64,000 nt of DNA from Sisyra terminalis. Taxonomy: Eukaryota > Arthropoda > Insecta > Neuroptera > Sisyridae. Within the stretch, counting starts at the first letter, position 1. Each line of letters starts with the position of its first letter. Shown here one piece after another: positions 11,659 to 24,500 of this stretch. The notes under the pieces are model-generated. The model saw nothing but the letters and a program-made list of their open reading frames with translations, was not told the origin of the DNA and made no database searches. The translations under genes were made by a program, and so were the position numbers. The stretch lies in contig OY292278.1 of assembly GCA_958496175.1 (NCBI GenBank), positions 31,744,001-31,808,000 of the forward strand, written 5' to 3'.

Positions 11659-13641
11659 GTGCGTACCTAATAAAATTCACATATTTTCTTCTTCTTTTTT
11701 AATGAATTTTTGATAAATTTTAGGGAATCAACTATCGTTTACATTTTATATTTGTGGAATGATCTTTTGTTGGATTGTCTCAGTAATTGCAGCTGTGCCA
11801 CCTTTATTCCATTATGGAGATTATCGATGTGGCGTCACAGGAATAGCGTGCGATTTGGATTGGCGAATGAAAAATCGAACACAAATTGTATTCAATTCCC
11901 TGGTTTTAGTTTTCGCGGGAATTATTCCAATTCTTATTACGTAAGATTTAATAAGTGATGCAACTTGAGTACAATTTTTTTAATTCGAATATAGTTTAGC
12001 ACACCCACAATCTGGCAACGTTGCATTTTCGACTTTGTTTTTAATTTAATTCGCGATATTTTTGTTAATTCAATTTTAATATGGTATAATGCTCTCTTTT
12101 GTGGCTAAATTTTCATTATGGACCGATATAATCGCGAATTAAATTAAAAACAAAGTCAAAAATGCAACTTTGCCAGATTGTGGGTGTGCTAAAGTACACA
12201 TGAGGCATATTTTTAATTCGAGTATAGTTTATTCAAGTTTTACTCGAACTTAACTTGCATCACTCCATAGGTTGAATAGCACATTTATTTGTAAATTCTA
12301 GGTGATTTTTTTTAGACTTTTCTGTTTATGGAGAGCAAATAGTCCAAAAAATTGTGAAATAAAGTCATATTCTCAAAGGGCTTTAACTAAGGTAAATATA
12401 AAAAAAATCAATAATGGTAAAAATTATTTCTACTAAATTTTTACAGACTGTGACCATTGTTACGTCGGGAATATTTTTACTATGGGTACCTCAAGGATTT
12501 GAAATTTTGTGGATTGTATCAGGATTGGGATGGGCTCCCCGCATTTTTCCATTGTCGCTCGCAATCTTGAGTCCTCTTTGCACGGAAGTATGTTTAACTT
12601 TTTTTCAAAAAATAAAAAAAAAATCTCTTATTTCTCTTATTAATCTTTTCTTATTTTTGTTAAATTATTATTTATTTAAAATGAATATCTTCCAACGGAT
12701 GTTTATATTTAACAAAAACAAGAGAAAACTTAGTTTTCCTAAAATCGGATACTCTATAGATACTTATGGATCTGTTGGATTATTCTGCAAGAAATTTTGG
12801 TATTCAAAACTTCATATCGATTTTGTAGAAAAAAGGGATCTTAAATCTTTCATAATGAATTCTTTCATATGAATGAAATTTGGAAGTTATTGTTTCCCAT
12901 TTAATCATATTACTTTATGATTATACATATATGTTCAATATACAGTATCCCCAACAATTTGAAAGACTCAAATTTTCGAAAAGAAGGAATTAAGATATTC
13001 TCGATTTTCTTTCAACCATCAATTAAAGCAATAAACTATGACCGAATAAACTATGATCAGAAATAATTGATCTATAGTAAAACCTGTTCACAGTTAACAA
13101 TGACACAATAACTCAAAAATGGCAACAATTGTCAATTGAATGAAATCAACAGTATCTATACTTCGTGTCGACAGAAATTGAAATGGCAGTTGCAACAAAT
13201 AACAACAATCAGCTAATTTGAAACAATGGTTAATATATTTGATTTAACTTTTACATTTGTGTTATTATATTCTTTGTTTTCTGTCTTTCCCATCTTTTAC
13301 ATATCTATTATATTCATTTGCCTATTGTTGATATTTCTTCGAAAAATCAAAAATTGTTCTTCAGTAGCAATAGGCAAATATTCAACTTCTTGAGTATCCT
13401 TTGTAGATTTGGCTAAAAAACATTTTGGTCAATTAAGGAAGGGCTCAATTACATTTTCTTTGATGTTAAACAATTTATATTTTCTTGGGGAAAAAATTAA
13501 GAAAAATTATACTGTTTTCAGATTGTTTCCCTGATTCCAGTGTTGACATATTTGGCTTACGATGAACGTATCCGAGCAGCCCTTTTAAACATGCTTAAAT
13601 CATTTAAAAGATCTCCACCCCCTCGCACATTGATTCGTTAA
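11190..13641 (+). CDS. Opsin-like GPCR without retinal lysine (gluopsin-type)
   Basis: Five exons (11190-11658, 11724-11940, 12316-12391, 12447-12587, 13522-13641) join in frame into 340 residues with seven helices. Opsin features seen: helix 1 Asn65; helix 3 Cys122 and ERY 146-148; helix 4 Trp173 with PPLF; loop-2 Cys199 in an ACDLDW motif; helix 5 Pro225; helix 6 LWVPQ (Trp267, Pro269); helix 8 start YLAYDERIR. At the Schiff-base lysine site (bovine 296) the residue is Glu301, and NPxxY reads PVLTY. A glutamate here plus a derived NPxxY defines the published gluopsin clade, close to RGR-opsins and retinochromes. Covalent retinal binding is therefore unlikely. The ligand, G protein and tissue are unknown. 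The gene is not obviously broken: no frameshift or stop was found, and every splice site is GT-AG. Confidence 0.85.
11724..11940 (+). CDS. Gluopsin-type gene, exon 2
   Basis: Encodes residues 157-228 and part of 229: helix 4, extracellular loop 2 and most of helix 5. Acceptor ATTTTAG|GGAATC, donor TTAC|GTAAGA. The loop-2 cysteine Cys199 can pair with Cys122. The bovine Glu181 counterion position is Gly193. Confidence 0.85.
11996..12205. mobile_element. Palindromic MITE (family 1), copy B, in gluopsin intron 2
   Basis: TTTAGCACACCCACAATCTGGCAACG at the left is mirrored by the right arm ending TGTGGGTGTGCTAAAGTACACATGAGGC. It shares almost its whole length with copy A. It lies between opsin exons 2 and 3 and appears nested within another small inverted repeat (GTGATGCAACTT at 11955, AACTTGCATCAC at about 12251). 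Confidence 0.85.
12316..12391 (+). CDS. Gluopsin-type gene, exon 3 (short)
   Basis: A 76-bp exon for the end of helix 5 and the third intracellular loop (LFCLWRANSPKNCEIKSY, then SQRALTK). Acceptor TTTTTTTAG, donor AAG|GTAAAT. It completes the split Thr229 codon and ends in phase 0, which links exons 2 and 4 without a frame change. Confidence 0.75.
12447..12587 (+). CDS. Gluopsin-type gene, exon 4
   Basis: Exactly 47 codons covering helix 6 (LWVPQ in place of CWxPY) and the first part of helix 7, ending ...SPLCTE. Acceptor TTTTTACAG, donor GAA|GTATGT. The last codon is the glutamate at the Schiff-base position, so the lysine site sits at the exon edge. Confidence 0.85.
13085..13330. repeat. 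AT-rich dispersed repeat (family 3), copy 1
   Basis: Core GGCAACAATTGTCAATTGAATGAAAT ... CAGTTGCAACAAATAACAACAATCAG, then TTCTTTGTTTTCTGTCTTTC. Similar cores occur at 16680-16870, 30700-30890 and 36300-36460. Located in gluopsin intron 4. Confidence 0.55.
13522..13641 (+). CDS. Gluopsin-type gene, exon 5 with stop
   Basis: 39 codons plus TAA. It begins IVSLIPVLTYLAYDERIR and ends in a short basic tail (KRSPPPRTLIR). Acceptor TGTTTTCAG. An AATAAA follows about 10 bases after the stop, with another near 13785. Confidence 0.85.
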   Translation: MVSLIPVLTYLAYDERIRAALLNMLKSFKRSPPPRTLIR

Positions 13642-15415
13642 GGTATTGAAAAATAAAACTCCAAAAAAATCTTATCATTTCAATTCAATTTTAATATTTA
13701 ATTATTTTATTCTCATTACTTATAATATTAAACATAAAATTAATTATTTAAACATTTCTAATGTTTGTATATTTTATAATATCAAGAATAAAAGTTTTCC
13801 AAGATTTTACTTTCAGACGTTTTTTTTAAACTAATTTTTATTTACAATTAATGATTTCAAAGTATTACTACAGAAGTCAACGTTTTTGATTTATTATTGA
13901 TATTGATTCTTTATTTCTATATTATTTTTGTGCAAGAAGGTATTTAAATGGCAGAGAGAATAGTAAAAAGGGTTTTTTTATACAAACTTTACATAATATA
14001 TACAGTAAGGAAAATAAATCGAATTACAATAGATTTTTGGTCAGTCAAATTATTTTGTTTAGTTTTAAAAAATGACTTGGTATAGTTGTATGAATATATT
14101 ACTATCTTGTCATTTAATAAGTCATGTTTACTGTTTTCTCGTTCATAATTCGGCGGAAACAGTCAAGTATAATCACATCTGAACATTTGTTTTTACAGAT
14201 AACACTATATTGTGATGTTATCTGGTAGCATTGTTTTGGTGCCACTGATTTGATTAAAACATATTGCTCCATTTTTTAGTTGAGTTTTAAAAAGCGTTAG
14301 CTTTAAGCACTTTGCAGTTATATATATTTTTTAATTTGTGGCACTTAACCGTTAATATAGTATGGTTGAATTAGAAATATTTACATTAAGAGCTTTTGTG
14401 TGATGTAAGATATGTTTGAGATAGTAGCGACTTTAGAGTTAAGGTTTGAAATGCTTTATTTATACGTTTATTGAACCTAAAGTAGGTTCGTGTCACTTCT
14501 TAATTGATTTAGATTTCTACATAGATGCAAACTCTTTGATAGTTTGAGTACCACTGCATTGTTATTAAGTATATATAATTGTATTAGTAACACTGAATAT
14601 TTCCAATAAATTATTGTGATCTACTTCACATTTTAAGCAAATATTTATTCAGTTGGTTATTACTATCGACCGTTTATAGAAGATTTATAGTTAGAAAAGT
14701 TCTTATAGTTTAATCAACATTTTTGTGTTTTTTTTTTTCAAACCTCAACATGTCTAGAGCCGCTTCTTTTTCAACATATAAGTATAATTTCAGCATTAGT
14801 TTACAGCTTAATAAAAACTGTATTACAATAGTGATTTATTTATAAATCTTTACTAGTAAATAGTATAATATGCTGAAATATACCCATAGTAAACTCTCCC
14901 ACTATAAAAATATATTACTTGACATGCGCGAGATTTAGAGAAAACCTTTTATAAAATTAAAGCTTATGGAAGAATAATGACGCTTTATTATGAGCTTTAT
15001 GATAGATATAATTTTTATAGTGCGAGAGTAATAAAAACTTAATAAAATAAAAAGGCACACATTAGTTTTCAAACGTAACCAAAATTAAATTAAATATAAT
15101 TTATTATCACATTTATCATTTAAATATATACAATATATAAGTATATTTAACTTGTTTACTTATCCACAAAAATTAAAACAAAATAAAAAAGAAGTACAAT
15201 CACGATTACAAGGCATTTGTTTTGGTTTCGCTTTTTAATGCAATTGGTAGCATTAATCTTCAACTGTTATAATTATAAATATAAAAAAACAACTAAAAAT
15301 AACCTGCGATGTTAAAGTAGTATATTTAGTTTTTAACATTTAAGGTTGCTTAAAGTTGTTTTTCCTATAGTCACATTTAAATAAAACTAAAAAAATAAGG
15401 GTTGAAAAATGCGCG
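13642..15415. other. Convergent intergenic spacer between opsin-like and SLC16 genes
   Basis: 1.8 kb of very AT-rich DNA holding the 3' UTRs of both genes. AATAAA on the plus strand follows the opsin stop; on the minus strand the complement TTTATT at about 15100 could end the transporter transcript. The small open frame at 13646-13834 is low-complexity and not believed. Confidence 0.55.
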
Positions 15416-15579
15416 CTAAAGGGACTCGACGAATTCACGCGCAGCTATTTCTTTCTGTTTTTGGTGACGCCATCGTTGAAAAAAGGGAATTGTGTATAAC
15501 ATAATGCCGCTGATTGCAATTGCTGTACCCGACACAATAAAACCTGGATTGTACGATTGGAGAGAATCATAAAGCCATC
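15416..15579 (-). CDS. SLC16 gene, coding exon 5 with stop
   Basis: Acceptor TTGTTATAG, then residues 599-652: WLYDSLQSYNPGFIVSG, helix 12, and a short basic cytoplasmic tail (RWRHQKQKEIAAREFVESL). The stop codon is at 15416-15418. The tail is short compared with vertebrate SLC16 members. Confidence 0.88.
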
Positions 15580-18500
15580 CTATAACAAATAAATATTTTA
15601 GTAAATAAATATTATGGTATACTAAACACAATACCTATAGCAAATCAATACAAGAGTATCATCTGTAATAGTTTATCAATCTAGGGAATACGATTAAGGG
15701 ATAAGTTGAATATGTGAGTGGAATGATTGAATCGAACAAATGAGTTAATTGAGTGATTTGAAAGTTAATGTTTCGAGTAAATAAGTCGAGTGAGTGAATA
15801 AATTATATGAGTTAAATGTTGTTAATGTTTATTTTTTATATATATTTATTCTTGAATTGCATCTAAGCCATGTGCTTTTCTTGCCTTATCCTAGCTACAC
15901 CATTGGGCTTATAAATAAAGCGACCCATTAGGCCGAAATTCAAATTTTTTTAGGTGTAGATATTATACTAAGTAACCTGTAAAACTCTTTTATTCAGCTT
16001 CATGACGTTAATATTGCTACAACCTCATCATTAAGGACAATTAAGGATCATAATGCTTTTGCATAAAGTACTACTAAAAACTATTCAACTAAAACGCACC
16101 TTAAGAAGCTGAAATTCTCGTTGAAAAATATTATCGAATTTAATTCCAAAAGATTCTTAATTTATTTTAAAATAATTTTTAAATAATGAGCAAATGTTAA
16201 CGAATTTGTTAACGAAGAAATAGGACATAAAAGATTGTTAATTCGATAGTTATTTTAAACTTTTAAATGGAAATCAAATTAATAATAAAACCCTTTTTCG
16301 GTAACATCGCGTGTTAGGTAATATCGCAATACATATTAACATATATCTTGATGAGACATTAAAATTTATAACAAAGAATTTTTTATCATTGAAAGGAAGT
16401 TATTGAAACATTATACTAAAGAATAAATAATGGCAAAAAGTATAGAAACGAGAAACAATGCGTAGCATCGTAGAATAGAAACAAAGCAAGTATGAATTTA
16501 ATGTGATTCAAAAGATTGTATGATCATTTCATAGAACAAAACATGTCAGAACAGAATACAACAGAAAAGTTTCATTTCAAATTTATTTCGCTAAACAATT
16601 AGAAAAAAATACAGTGAGTATTTGTATTAACATTTTAAGGAAATAATGAGATAAAATATTTGTATTCTTTTATAATTTAACTCGTAACTACCCGTGAAAT
16701 ATTCATAACAAAAACTCACACAATTGCTAAACGGCAAAATTGGAAATTGAATGATATATGATATTGAAATGACCGTTGAAACAAATGATAATAATCAGTT
16801 AACTCAAATTTGAAATAGTGATAATTGGATTTGGTTTTCACTCATGCATACATATGTGTTAAAATACATTTTGGTTCTTTGATTATGCTATCATACATAC
16901 ATAATATATACATTAATAATGAATAATATATAATTTGACTAAAATCAAATTGAGCTTTTTTTCCTGATCTTATTTAATAAAGTAATTGATTAAAGACTCA
17001 TTAATTTTGAGAAATAATATTAAAATCGTCGCGATTTTTCATATGTATTCACTTGTTTTTTAACTTATAGATGGGTTTTCCAGGATGAGGTTAATTAAAC
17101 AACCTCAGCATTGTAGCCTCTGGGCTTATTGGGATTCTAACATATAGATTCTTTATATTTGTAATACAATTATTGACGATGACATCTACATCTTTCCAAT
17201 CGAAAAACTATTCAAATTACAAATTGATTAACAAATTTCAGAAATTTTGTCACGTAGCTTAACTTTCCTAACTTTTCCCTTGACCCAATGAAATTCCCTG
17301 ACATGCCCGGATTTTTCAAGTTTCTCTCATCGCTGGACGGTTTTCTGTTGCAGTTTGAGCAATGAATGTAAAGAAAAGTAGTCTCCCTAAAAGAATTTAA
17401 GAGTAGTTACTTGAAATGATTTGACCATATTTCTTTAATCATTTCGACAGTCTAAAGTTTTATAGAGGAAAATCATTGAAATGGATAGAAGGTTCAATGT
17501 CGTAGTGTGCGATTTCGCGACCCCGGACTAACCGGAAATTTGCCGCCCCCTATTTTGATGATTAGATAGTCAAGAAAATTTGTAAAAAGTCGAATATCTT
17601 TAAACTCTTTAGTTACTTAAAACTGTAATCTTTGTTCTATCCTCAAAATGAAATCTATTCTGGAATTATCAATGCCAATAAGTCGCCTCCGTTTCATGTG
17701 CCGCCCGGGGCCATGGCCCACTCGATACCAACTACGCTACGTTACTGAACAGGTTAACACTTTAGGCCGACGATTTCCTTAAAATTTCAATATAAATACT
17801 TAGTGTATTCTTTTCCCAACTTGTCGCAAAAATAAATGCTTTTTTTTGTCATGTTCTGTTCTGACATTGTTCTACTCTGACCTTTGTTTTTTTTCTGTTA
17901 TGTCTGACTACGGATATAACATATAACTCTTAGATGAATAGAAATGGCACGATTGTATTGATTATCTATATGTAGTTACTAGTCAGTCATTTAAGGAAGT
18001 ATATTATTTGTAAAAATTTTGTGTAGATTGATTATACAACATACTTGTTAATCAATCACTATTGGATCTAGGTATTAATTTCGATTAACTATAATATCCT
18101 TACCAGCTATTGGTGGTCCAATTAATGACGCGATTCCTTGAAACAGAAGTAAAAGTCCAAAAGCGTTTGTCAATTTATCGAGACCCAGTAAATCGACTAA
18201 TATTACGGATGTAAGGCCAACGTAAGCTCCGATTGTAAAACCGAAAACCACGGCGTAGATCGACAACGAGTAAAAGTCATAACAAAAAACGCTGAGAAAA
18301 GTAGCTGAAAAAGAAAAGACAGAAATATAAGACAATATCAACTTGAAGAAAAATTTGTTTCCCGAAAGTATAAGTAGGTGTTAAGCAATAATACGTGACA
18401 AACCAAAGTAAGCTAATTCTATACGCATTAAAAAGCGCTGTTAGCCAACTAATGGTACAGTGGTCTTAAGCACTGCTCTATAGACCAGAAGGTCTGGGTT

Positions 18501-21500
18501 CTAACCCCGCAATTTACAGGAAATTTTTATTTCCAGAATTGTGGCTAAAGGAACCCAAAAATTCGTTAAAGATTATTGCATTTAGGAGGCATTCATTAAT
18601 TACGTGTGATAATTTTGGCTATTTTTCGACCCCCTTCCCTCGTCTAAGGAGTTTAGATCCAAATTTTTTAAAAAGCGTAAGTATTTGCTATGTAAATGAC
18701 TAAATCTGTGCTTCGATTACATTAAATTTATTTAAAAAAACAATTTTCTTATATTTTTTTTATTTAAGCCTAGTTAAGACTAGTAATTAAGATTTTTAAT
18801 GTCGTAGCATAGAGTCACAATGAGAAAATAAAATAATAAAGTACTTAAATAGGAACTATTATAATTCGTAAAAGAATATTCACTCTAATTAAATCCACGG
18901 AGACCTATGTGTGATCTCACGAGTGATTACTGGAACCAACATGTTCATGTTGTTTTCAGTAACCGTAATGATAAAAGTAAACCGCAATGATTATTATATA
19001 TGATTTAGCCATATTTTAGTGAAGAAACATTTATTACTTAAATTAACACAGTTTTCTCGCAATTTTACACAGCTTTTTGCGGAAATTTAAGTGATATTTG
19101 CCGAGATCACCTTTCCCGAGATTGAGTGAGATTTTCCTCGATTATCCCCCCTCCCCCAATCGTCTCACGTAATTTATGGATGCCCCTTTATAGAGCATAT
19201 TTATAAATAACCTTAAGAAAAAAGAAATGGTTTGGTTTACTGTTTTTATATTCAAAAATTGTTCTTATCTTGTATAACTCTCGTAAACTGCAGTTCGTCT
19301 GTAAAACTTCACAAGGATATCATTTTTTACTAAGAAAGAGAAATCTACCTTTTATACTGATACTAAACGGTAATTTTTATATTATTTAAAAGTATAAAAA
19401 TGAAAATTAATGAAAGAGAGATAAATTTTGTTATATATCGAAGTATGATCCAATAAAGTAGGCAAGTTAATTAATTATATATGGAGTAACATGATATAAT
19501 GATGTCCTTAGAGGGATATTAAATAACTAGATAACAAAATCGTATATTCAGGATTATATTGAGTAACAAATTTAAATTACGTTAGTCGTAGACATTTGAT
19601 GTGAAAATCGATAGAAAAACTTACCAATGCCACAAATTGTCAAGCACGTGTTATAAACACAAAGTCGATTGACCCAAGGTTTATCAGCTAGGTATCCGAG
19701 AATGATTCGCCCAATCGTATTGGCGATTCCAATGATCGAAAGTAAGTAACTAGAGTCGGTGCTACTGATTCCCATTTGAGTTGCTTGCGCGACTATATAT
19801 ACATACGGTATATTAAAGCCGATACTTGTGCAAAAGTTCGATATTGTAAAAAGTATAAAAATCGGATCAGCAAACAGTGAAAAATCGAGCATTTCGTGAA
19901 GTGTCTCTTTGGCATCGGCTGAGCAGCAGAAGCAGGACGTGAGCGTGGCGTCGCCGAACCGCTCCTCGTCCAGTTCTTCGGGTGGTTCCAGGTGGTTGAC
20001 GTGGTGATGCGAGGCATGGTGACGATGGCCTGAATGTGATAAACGGCGCGACATCAAATGCATCTCTTCCTGTATAGTGAGGTCATGCTTCGAGCGAAAT
20101 TGCGGAATGTTCATTAGGCTACCTTGATAGAAGACATCGCGACGCTGCATAGGACCAGCCGTCCGTTTCGGCGCTGCCTCATTGCTGTAATACGTTTCCG
20201 AAACGAGCATCGGTTGACTAAGAGTCATGCGACTTATGTCGGGTGATTTCATTTTACCGTTGGTTATCGTGGTACTACCACCATTCTGTCCGACACCTGC
20301 AATACCCGTTGACGATGTTTTCGTCACACGTGGCATCGTAAAATGACCGATACTATGTGGCCGCGTAATCGAAGTCTGATAGTTTCCATTACCGTTTCCA
20401 TTCGTTATAATCACAGCCGGAACTTGGAAATCCCGCAAATTATGCGCCGACACATGAATATCCGTTTTCGCGTTCGACTCCTTCAGTGGTAAACCAACAT
20501 TTTGTTTCGCATCGCACGACAAAATGTCGGTCATCTCGTGCACGCTGCTTGTCTCGTTTTCATATTTCAATGGTCTAAAAAGTGCGCCGAAAATGATACA
20601 GTTTAGCATTATGGCCCCGGTGATTAGCATTGCTCCGCGCCATCCGTACTCGTCGTTCAAATATTCGATAAGCGGTGCGAACAGAAACGTTCCCAAACCT
20701 GATCCGCACACGGCAATCCCCGTCGCCAGCGATCGATACTTTTCGAAATACATTGTCACGCTAACGATAGCCGGCAAATAGATCAGGCCGAAACCTATTC
20801 CCGTACCAAGCCCGATGGTAAAGTACAATGTAGTCACATTTGGTGCCAGAACGCTTATCATTAAACATACCGACGACAAAATCGCACCAGCAATCGTAAC
20901 CACACGACATCCATATTTGTTAACGAAAGAACTCGCTATTGGTCCTGCAAAAGAAAAAAAATACAATTAAATTACTTCAATAGGAATTGCATTAAAGTAA
21001 AATATGATAGTCTTACAATATATCTGATAAAGAAACTATTGCTAACTCTCTTTTTGCAAAGAATGAACAGTTTAAGGATAAAATCAGGTCCAAGTATATG
21101 TTGAATTTTGAATAAATCGATTTTGGATTCTAGTGTCCGACCGAAACTGGTTTATAGCCGAAACCGAAACCAAATTTTGGAACCAGTCTCAGTTTCGACC
21201 GAAACCGAAACTTCCATATAAGGTCAAGTTAATCATAATTGGTCAGTCTTTACTTTTAAATTCCATAGATATTCATTAATCATTTAGTCCTTAATATTTG
21301 AGCTAATCATTAACATAACATATTATTAACACTTCTTATTTCAAATAAATTATTTATGCTGAAATAGGGGGTTGATTTGAAAGAAATGCACCTAAAATAT
21401 TTCTTTTTAATATTAGTTACGAATAACATAAAATAATAAAAAAAAGTTGCAAAACAAAATTATTTTTTACATAATATGTTTAGGTAAACAAAATAGAAAG

Positions 21501-24500
21501 TGATCTTTCTTATATCTTAAAAAAATAATTTCTTCTAAATTTTGTTCAGTTTTCTTTCGAACTGAAAAAAAAATATTAAAGATAATTGAAAACAAAATTT
21601 GAATGAACTGATAGTCTGTATTCATAATTGACGAATCAAATAATAAGTGAAAAATAATAATTTTGTTACATTTTTATCTTACGAATTCAGTTTCAGTTTC
21701 GGTCGTAGTTTCGGCTTGACGACAGCCGAAACTCGTTTTTTTGCCGAAACTAGGCCGAAATCGAAAATTCAGTCGGACACTAGTGAATTCCAACTAATAT
21801 TTTCAAAAAGAAGTTGAAGTTTTAATTTACTTATCGAAAGCATTCCTCTAGGTAGGTACCTAGTCATACACTTGCATAGATCAAACGAGCGGATAGAATA
21901 AACGAAATAAGTGATAATAGTTATTTGATTTAGTAGGTATTTTAAATAGAATATCGAACGAATTTCGTTCAACGTTTTGAAGAGAGAATTAAATACATTC
22001 CATCCGATGCGTATTTTTTTAAAGATTGATCTATCTCGAAAATAAAAGTAATATATTCTTCAGAAATCGTAAAATTTCCCATGGGTTATTCAAAAGTAAT
22101 AAAAAATGTTTCATCCTAAATTTTTGTTTCATCCAATCAAAGCAGTTATAAGAAAGACTAGAAACCTATTTATTTTCTTTTAACTAAAAAATGTAATGGA
22201 TAAAAAAGCTTTAAAGATTTTAAATTTTAAGAATTTACTATGCATTATTTGAGTGTATTATAAACTATAGTGTTATTGCTTATGGGGGTAGAATTATAAG
22301 AATGTAACAGGTACTAGCTAAAGTACAAAACAAATTAATTCAATTTTTGAGTGATAAAGATGTAATACATCAATACTGGGTATTAAGAATATATTTATTG
22401 TAAAGCCACTTTGTTATTATTATTGTTATTGTTAAAAGATGAATATAACACTTATTAGGGCAAAGCCAGGGCCAAATCCTTGTAATTACCAAAGATAAAT
22501 AAAAACAACCCAAAATATATAGCCATCAAATTTTATAATAACTACCACAGTCATTAAAGACTTTAACTTTAAAAAGTAGGATTAACAAAAAGAAAATAAT
22601 TAAGTGGATCACCACGATTGATAATTAAATTACGTTTATTTTTTACCTTTTATACTAAAAGTGTATATACTTCTGCAGTGATACTTGTTTTCAGAATAAG
22701 TTTTATGTTATTAGAGTAATAAGAGTATTTTCCAGGCCTATGTACAGGTGTTTTGTTAACACTTCTATAGGTGCATACTTTGTATGTATATGCTTATTTA
22801 TCCTGGTGAAATAAATAAATAAATCTTAGTGGGATTCCCACGATTCGAGACGAGATATTCTTGATTTCGTCTAGTTTCGAATTTTAGATTTTGCGGGACT
22901 GACAACGAGATTCAAGTTCCTTCGTCGATTTCTAGACTATGCGAATTTTAAAGTGAATTTTGTTTCAAGATTAAGAAAATGGCACTAAAAAATTATTCCT
23001 TTAATTAAAGTTATATGAATTTAGTTTTCAATGAATAAATCATTAAATTATTATTTCAAGACTTGTGAGCGAAGGTCCTTTGTTGTAGGGAAAAAATAGT
23101 CTTTTTCAAAATATGTATACCACTTGTGTATGTAATTGCACTTGCAATTAAATTATATTGGTTGCCTATACGTTACACACTTTATAAATTTGAGCGTTCA
23201 GTAGATTTTAACATTTATTTTAACTTTAATTACATTTATTACTTTTCCTTCCTGTTTGTGTTTCCAGAGTTAATGATTACATGACTGCAAAAATTCCTAA
23301 AAATTGTTTTTAATTTTTTACTTTAAATAAATATAATTGATATTTTTAAAGCTCCAAAAGCTTCGTCAAAGTACTTACGTTTCCCTGTGTTTTTTTATAA
23401 AAACTACTATACAAATCTATAATTTAATCGTTTCATGTTATAAGGGCCTAAGCTAAAAAAAATATTTTTGATTTATAGGTTATTTACCGTTGTTTTATAG
23501 CAACCAAGGTGCTCAGAAATTCGAGAGTTAATAAATCCGTAAATCGAAAAATATTGAAAATTTGCTCGATACGAGAGTCAATCCCAACACCTATCAGTTT
23601 AAGAGCGGCTAATTTGATCGTTCGGTCATCGATAGGCTTTATAAAGAATATTTTATGAGATCATCATAGAAAATATACCAGGGGGAGTACTTCCAATATT
23701 TAAAGCTATTAGGAACTACCTCATTTTAGTTAGTTCTAAACATTGTCTACAATAAATATAACTAATTTCCATAAAGTTTAAAACACTGAACCTACTTTAC
23801 TCGGTATAATTTCAATAATAATTTAAACAAATATCATTTATGTCTTACTTCTGACTCTGAGGCCCTTCTAGCAAGTAGCGATTCGGTTGCATTATACCAA
23901 GTAAAACTAAACGTAAAGATTTCTTTGGGGCAGGAAATTATATTCTATACTAACTGCTTGGAATTATTCAGCTAAGAAATAATGGCGGTATAAGGGATTT
24001 GAAAAATAATATATTAATTTGTCTATAAGTTGTCTTAATTATGTCCAAACCATAAGGCAAGGGAACCAGAACTCGGAGTCTTGGAGCCGAAAAATATAAG
24101 TATAAGGTACACTCAGATACAAACTGATCATATTTAATGTGGACTCCAGTTTCAACTCTCAAGCCAATTGTTTTTAAACTGGGACTCCAACTCCGGCTCC
24201 GGTATAAATTATAATTAAAGAGTATTTTTTTTGGCCACAAATCCTTGCCATTAAACACTAATTAATTTAAATACAATTTTGATGCATTGAAATTAGAAAT
24301 CAAATAGATTCCACAAAAAAAATCTGTACTATTGCGACATATCACGACATTTTGATGGCTTCGACTCCGGTTCCGGTTTCGCTAAAAACCAATATTTTGG
24401 TTTCAAGCTCTGGAGATCTCTTTTATTACGTTTTGCGACCAATTATTGCTTGAAAAAGGGATATCGTGTTTGCTGGATATATTGAATTGTAGAGATCTTA

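Larger units (their letters stand above)
15580..18103 (-). other. SLC16 intron 4
   Basis: 2.5 kb. It contains one copy of the CAGTTGAAACAAATG repeat (16680-16870), a hAT-like element at 17495-17747, and a stretch at 15700-15800 with loosely repeated GAGTGA units. No exon was recognised. Confidence 0.6.

Noticed and set aside
12588..12872. Extension of opsin exon 4 past the donor
   Set aside because: After GAA|GTATGT the frame becomes Lys/Phe/Ile-rich low-complexity sequence; the downstream exon with helix 8 gives the proper ending.
20524..20781. 85-codon plus-strand frame
   Set aside because: It is antisense to the main SLC16 exon; the sense strand has clear family motifs.
24050..24420. Element with CTCCGGCTCC/GGAGCCG words
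   Set aside because: The mirrored words hint at an inverted-repeat element, but ends and duplication could not be defined.
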